From Viscum album (taxonomy: Eukaryota > Streptophyta > Magnoliopsida > Santalales > Viscaceae): 64,000 nucleotides of DNA. The notes below the pieces were generated by a model. The model saw nothing but the letters and a program-made list of their open reading frames with translations, had not been told where the DNA came from and made no database searches. Of the stretch, positions 61,413 through 64,000 are shown piece after piece. Every line of letters begins with the position of its first letter. Position 1 is the stretch's first letter. The DNA is taken from positions 955,456,097 through 955,520,096 of the forward strand of contig OY728121.1 in assembly GCA_963277665.1 (NCBI GenBank), in the 5' to 3' direction. The position numbers and the translations under genes are program-made.

Positions 61413-62522
61413 GAACCCTTAAACCCACAAAGTGAGTTCAAAAGGTCCGTCTCGACGCAAGGAGCGCGTCACCGCAAACGGCTCACAAATCGGAGTTACG
61501 GTTTGCGAGTTACGGGGGTTTAAAGAACTCCCGGAAAATCCGGGCCGGACCACCACCGGCCTCGCCGGAAACCACCGCGCCGTCGCCGGATTCCGCGGTG
61601 CTGCCGCCGCCGCCATCGGAAACCACTGCTGCGCCGCCGCGCCATCGCCGGATTCCACCATGGTCACCGCCCCTCGTCGCCGGAAAACCGGGTTTTCGCC
61701 GGAAAAATTCCGGGAGCCACCGGGAGCACCCCGGTGCTACAAATTCAGATCCGAAACACGTTTTGGAAAGCTCGGGACCCGAACTATACAACCCTTACGA
61801 AAATTTGAAGGAAAAAAACACAAAAATGGGATCCGGGATTGTAAAACTCAAACCGCCTACCTCGCGGGCGAAACGCCGACGTTCTGCCTTAGATCCGCGC
61901 TCCAGAGCTTCCGCTGCGCGCTCCTGGAACGTCCGCCGTCAAATTCCGAGCTCGTGGGAGCTTTGTTTGCTCGATTCGGCTGAGCGGCCATGAAGAACGG
62001 CGAAGAACGTCGAGAGGAACGATAGGGGGGGGGGTGATCTTTATATCAGCCGCCCGTCGGCGCCAAACCCGCCTCCAACCCGACGCCCGAGGCGAACAAA
62101 AGTAAGGTAACCCCTAGGGTAAACACGTCGTTCTGAACGCAACGACAGACTCATATTTTCCATCCAAGGCTCCGTTCAGAAGTTATTCGAGCCGACGCTC
62201 GCACACTAACTTCGCTACTTATTTACGAAAACGCCCCTGGTGGCTTTTCTCACCGTAGGCCTGCGCCCGCAAAGTTTACACCTCGCCTAGGGTAAACGGA
62301 ACGTTCTGGACGCAACCTTGCCCTCAGATTCCCGATCTGAGATACCGTTTAGGAGATATCACACCCCCTCCACGTGCATAGTATAAAAAAACGTAATATT
62401 TTTATAAAATTAATTTCGGGCACACCGGGCCTCGGAATCGCACGCCGTCTTCGCGCCTAGCTCTGGAATTATTCGTAGAAATATTCCAAAGTCTGACAGG
62501 ACCAGAAACCTGAGTCGCTACA
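61413..62522 (-). repeat. Gypsy-4 3' LTR, proximal part
   Basis: GC-rich continuation of the LTR interrupted at 49405. On the - strand the LTR begins TGTAGCGACTCAGG at 62522, right after the purine tract. The open frames at 61432-61993 on both strands are a product of GCC/GCG-rich composition; I recognise no protein there. Confidence 0.82.
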
Positions 62523-62535
62523 TCCTCCCCCTCTT
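62523..62535 (-). other. Polypurine tract, Gypsy-4
   Basis: AAGAGGGGGAGGA on the - strand, adjoining the LTR TG. Confidence 0.88.
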
Positions 62536-62889
62536 AGAACTTTTCGTCCCCGAAAAGCCCTAAGCACAAGGAAAGCGACTGGACTCTCAACTGGGTCTCA
62601 CACACCAGCGAGCTCACCAACCAACACCCATGCCCGAACGCATAAGTCAGAGGGACTCATCCACCACACCTCAATACTATCCGCTTTAGGCGTCACTGAC
62701 TCGCCTGCATGGTTTTAATCGCGTCACAAAAAGGCGTCTCGATGGGGGAAGGATCCATCTACCTCACGCATTCGAAGCATGCAGAACAACTCCCACACAG
62801 GGTCTTACCAACGCCCTGAACAAAACTCGAGCAAGCAACAAAAGGAAAGAGTACCGCTAAACAGTGTCTGACAAACTACTGTAGTAAGT
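62536..62889 (-). other. Gypsy-4 spacer between truncated gag-pol and the PPT
   Basis: About 350 bases with no retroelement domain on either strand. In Gypsy-1 the corresponding distance from the pol stop to the PPT is about 45 bases, so this segment is either unrelated filler or part of the original 3' untranslated region. Confidence 0.5.
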
Positions 62890-64000
62890 AGAAAAGACAC
62901 AAGGCGTACCTCTATCCATCCGCGGTGCCTCTGGGTCGACTGCCTCTAGGGCATGCAGTTGTCCTCGCCCTCGGCCACCAGCTCCCTAAGCTTGGCGTGG
63001 ACCACCTGGGGGTGGGGGTGGTGGAAACTGGTACTGCCTTCCACCGCCTCCCACTGCACCAGCTCCGCCGCCACGTCCGCCGACCTGCGGACCTCCTTGT
63101 TCGAGACGCTGCCTCTGCCAAGACGGTCCATCGACTGGCTCCCTCTTAGCAGCACGTCGGGTCAGAAAATCTCTAGCAAGATGTCCCCGACCGTCGCAAG
63201 CGTAACACCACCTCTCCTGCGGCTAACCAAAATTGTCCTGCGAGCCTTGTGAGCCCTGAGGCTCAGATCCTCCATCCTGGGGTCGCCTCCTGAAACGTCG
63301 GCCACGTCCAGACCCCCGAGTCTGTCGTCAGCTACCAGATGCTGATCCAACTGAAAAAGTCACAGCCCTCGAGTGCCCAACACTAACAGGGGGAATCTGC
63401 TCAGCCAGAAAACTCTCCACCACCAACGCTCGCTCCAGCACTCCAGCATAGGTGGACAGGCACAAGGAAACCACACCTGCTCGGATGTCCCTGCGTAAGC
63501 CCTGCTTGAAGGTCCGAGCCCTAAAGAACGGGTCTCGAACCATATCCAGGGAGTAGCGCGACAGGTCTGTAAACCTCGCTGATTACTCCGACATAGTCAC
63601 GCTCTCCTGTCGAAGCTGCAGAAGCTCCTGGATCCGCACTGACCTCAGCGTCACCGGATAGAACTCCTCCCTAAAGAGCCGCTCAAACTCTGCCCACGTG
63701 AGCATCTCCTCGTCATGGGACTGCATCACCAAACTCCACCATCGCCCGGTAGAACCATGCAGAAGGCTCGCCTTTAAGACCACCATCTGATCTGGAGGTG
63801 TCCTAACTAGGCGGAATACCCGGGTGACTGCCTCAAGCCAGTCATCAGCTGCCTGGGGGTCTGGATCACCCCGGAACCTCAGAGGTCGCTGCCTCTGGAA
63901 CTCGTGCGGCGCACTCAGCCTGCACGTAACCTCGTCTTGCACTGCCGGCACAACCAGCTGCTCGACAGGTGGTGGCTCAACTGGCAGACCACCTGGAGGT
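62890..64000 (-). pseudogene. gag (and first residues of the pol linker), Gypsy-4, 5' end off the window
   Basis: The - strand frame resembles Gypsy-1 Gag throughout: LSAPHEFQRQRPLRFRG at about 63929-63879, the capsid domain to about 63400, and a zinc knuckle CYACDGRGHLARDF at about 63207-63166 whose last Cys is Phe. A proline/glycine-rich linker follows. Similarity ends at the RGT-C--STY point just before the protease active site (about 62890). Stops: TAA at about 63583 (MSE-stop-SARF), TGA at about 63328 and a TAG near 62985. Its codon at the Gypsy-1 stop site (4225) is intact. No pol follows. Confidence 0.88.

Larger units (their letters stand above)
47140..64000 (-). mobile_element. Gypsy-4: reverse-strand, pol-less relative of Gypsy-1, split by Gypsy-3
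   Basis: 3' LTR in two parts (47140-49405 and 61413-62522, 3376 bases together), PPT at 62523-62535, a short spacer, then gag running off the window at 64000. The LTR end TGTCACGACCC (plus view) and blocks such as ACGGCACGTCAATCGGACG relate it to Gypsy-1. Gag resembles Gypsy-1 Gag closely. No reverse transcriptase, RNase H or integrase lies between gag and the PPT. Confidence 0.85.

Noticed and set aside
61432..61993. 183-codon + strand frame with a 131-codon overlapping frame
   Set aside because: Lies in the GC-rich Gypsy-4 LTR, with open frames on both strands at once and no recognisable domain. Typical chance frames.
62912..63252. Overlapping 70-100 codon frames on both strands at the right end
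   Set aside because: Shadows of the proline/glycine-rich gag linker of Gypsy-4 in other frames.

Overview
The window is a stretch of plant nuclear heterochromatin built almost entirely of transposable elements nested in one another. I found no intact host gene, rRNA, tRNA or CRISPR array. A flowering-plant source is inferred from Del/Tekay-type Ty3/Gypsy chromoviruses with 3.4-3.6 kb LTRs, tRNA-iMet primer-binding sites, Copia elements, and a CACTA (En/Spm) transposon with plant TNPD/TNPA-type genes. I cannot name the species.

Layout. (A) 260-12734: Gypsy-1, + strand, arranged LTR - gag/pol - LTR - PBS/gag, with the second internal region cut off at about 12734. (B) about 13071-24793: decayed Copia-1 (+), split by Copia-2 (- strand, 18078-22874) and by a coding-free miniature LTR element of TRIM type (22975-23938); the LTR-like repeat at about 24190-24793 is read as its 3' LTR. 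(C) 24794-26166: AT-rich, no gene. (D) 26167 to about 42990: Gypsy-2 on the - strand, with a gag remnant but no visible pol. A 9.5 kb CACTA element (31307-40824, TSD TTC) is inserted in its internal region and carries TNPD-like and TNPA-like genes, subterminal repeats, a TATA box and three large fold-backs in what looks like a leader intron. (E) about 42991-47139: an old relic resembling Tat/Athila non-coding sequence, with an unrecognised broken reading frame and a tRNA-derived SINE-like unit. (F) 47140-64000: Gypsy-4 (- strand), whose 3' LTR was split by Gypsy-3 (+ strand, 49406-61407, TSD ATCCC). After the LTR comes a gag lacking any following pol; the element runs off the right edge.

Order of events read from the nesting: the region-E relic and Gypsy-4 came before Gypsy-3; Gypsy-2 before CACTA; Copia-1 before Copia-2 and the TRIM. 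Gypsy-3 is youngest by its near-identical LTRs. All coding regions carry stops or frameshifts, many of them explicable as C-to-T or G-to-A changes, as expected for old methylated repeats. Nothing here looks autonomously active. The points most worth following are the three hairpins in the CACTA leader, the TRIM, the two pol-less gypsy elements, and the Gypsy-1 tandem.
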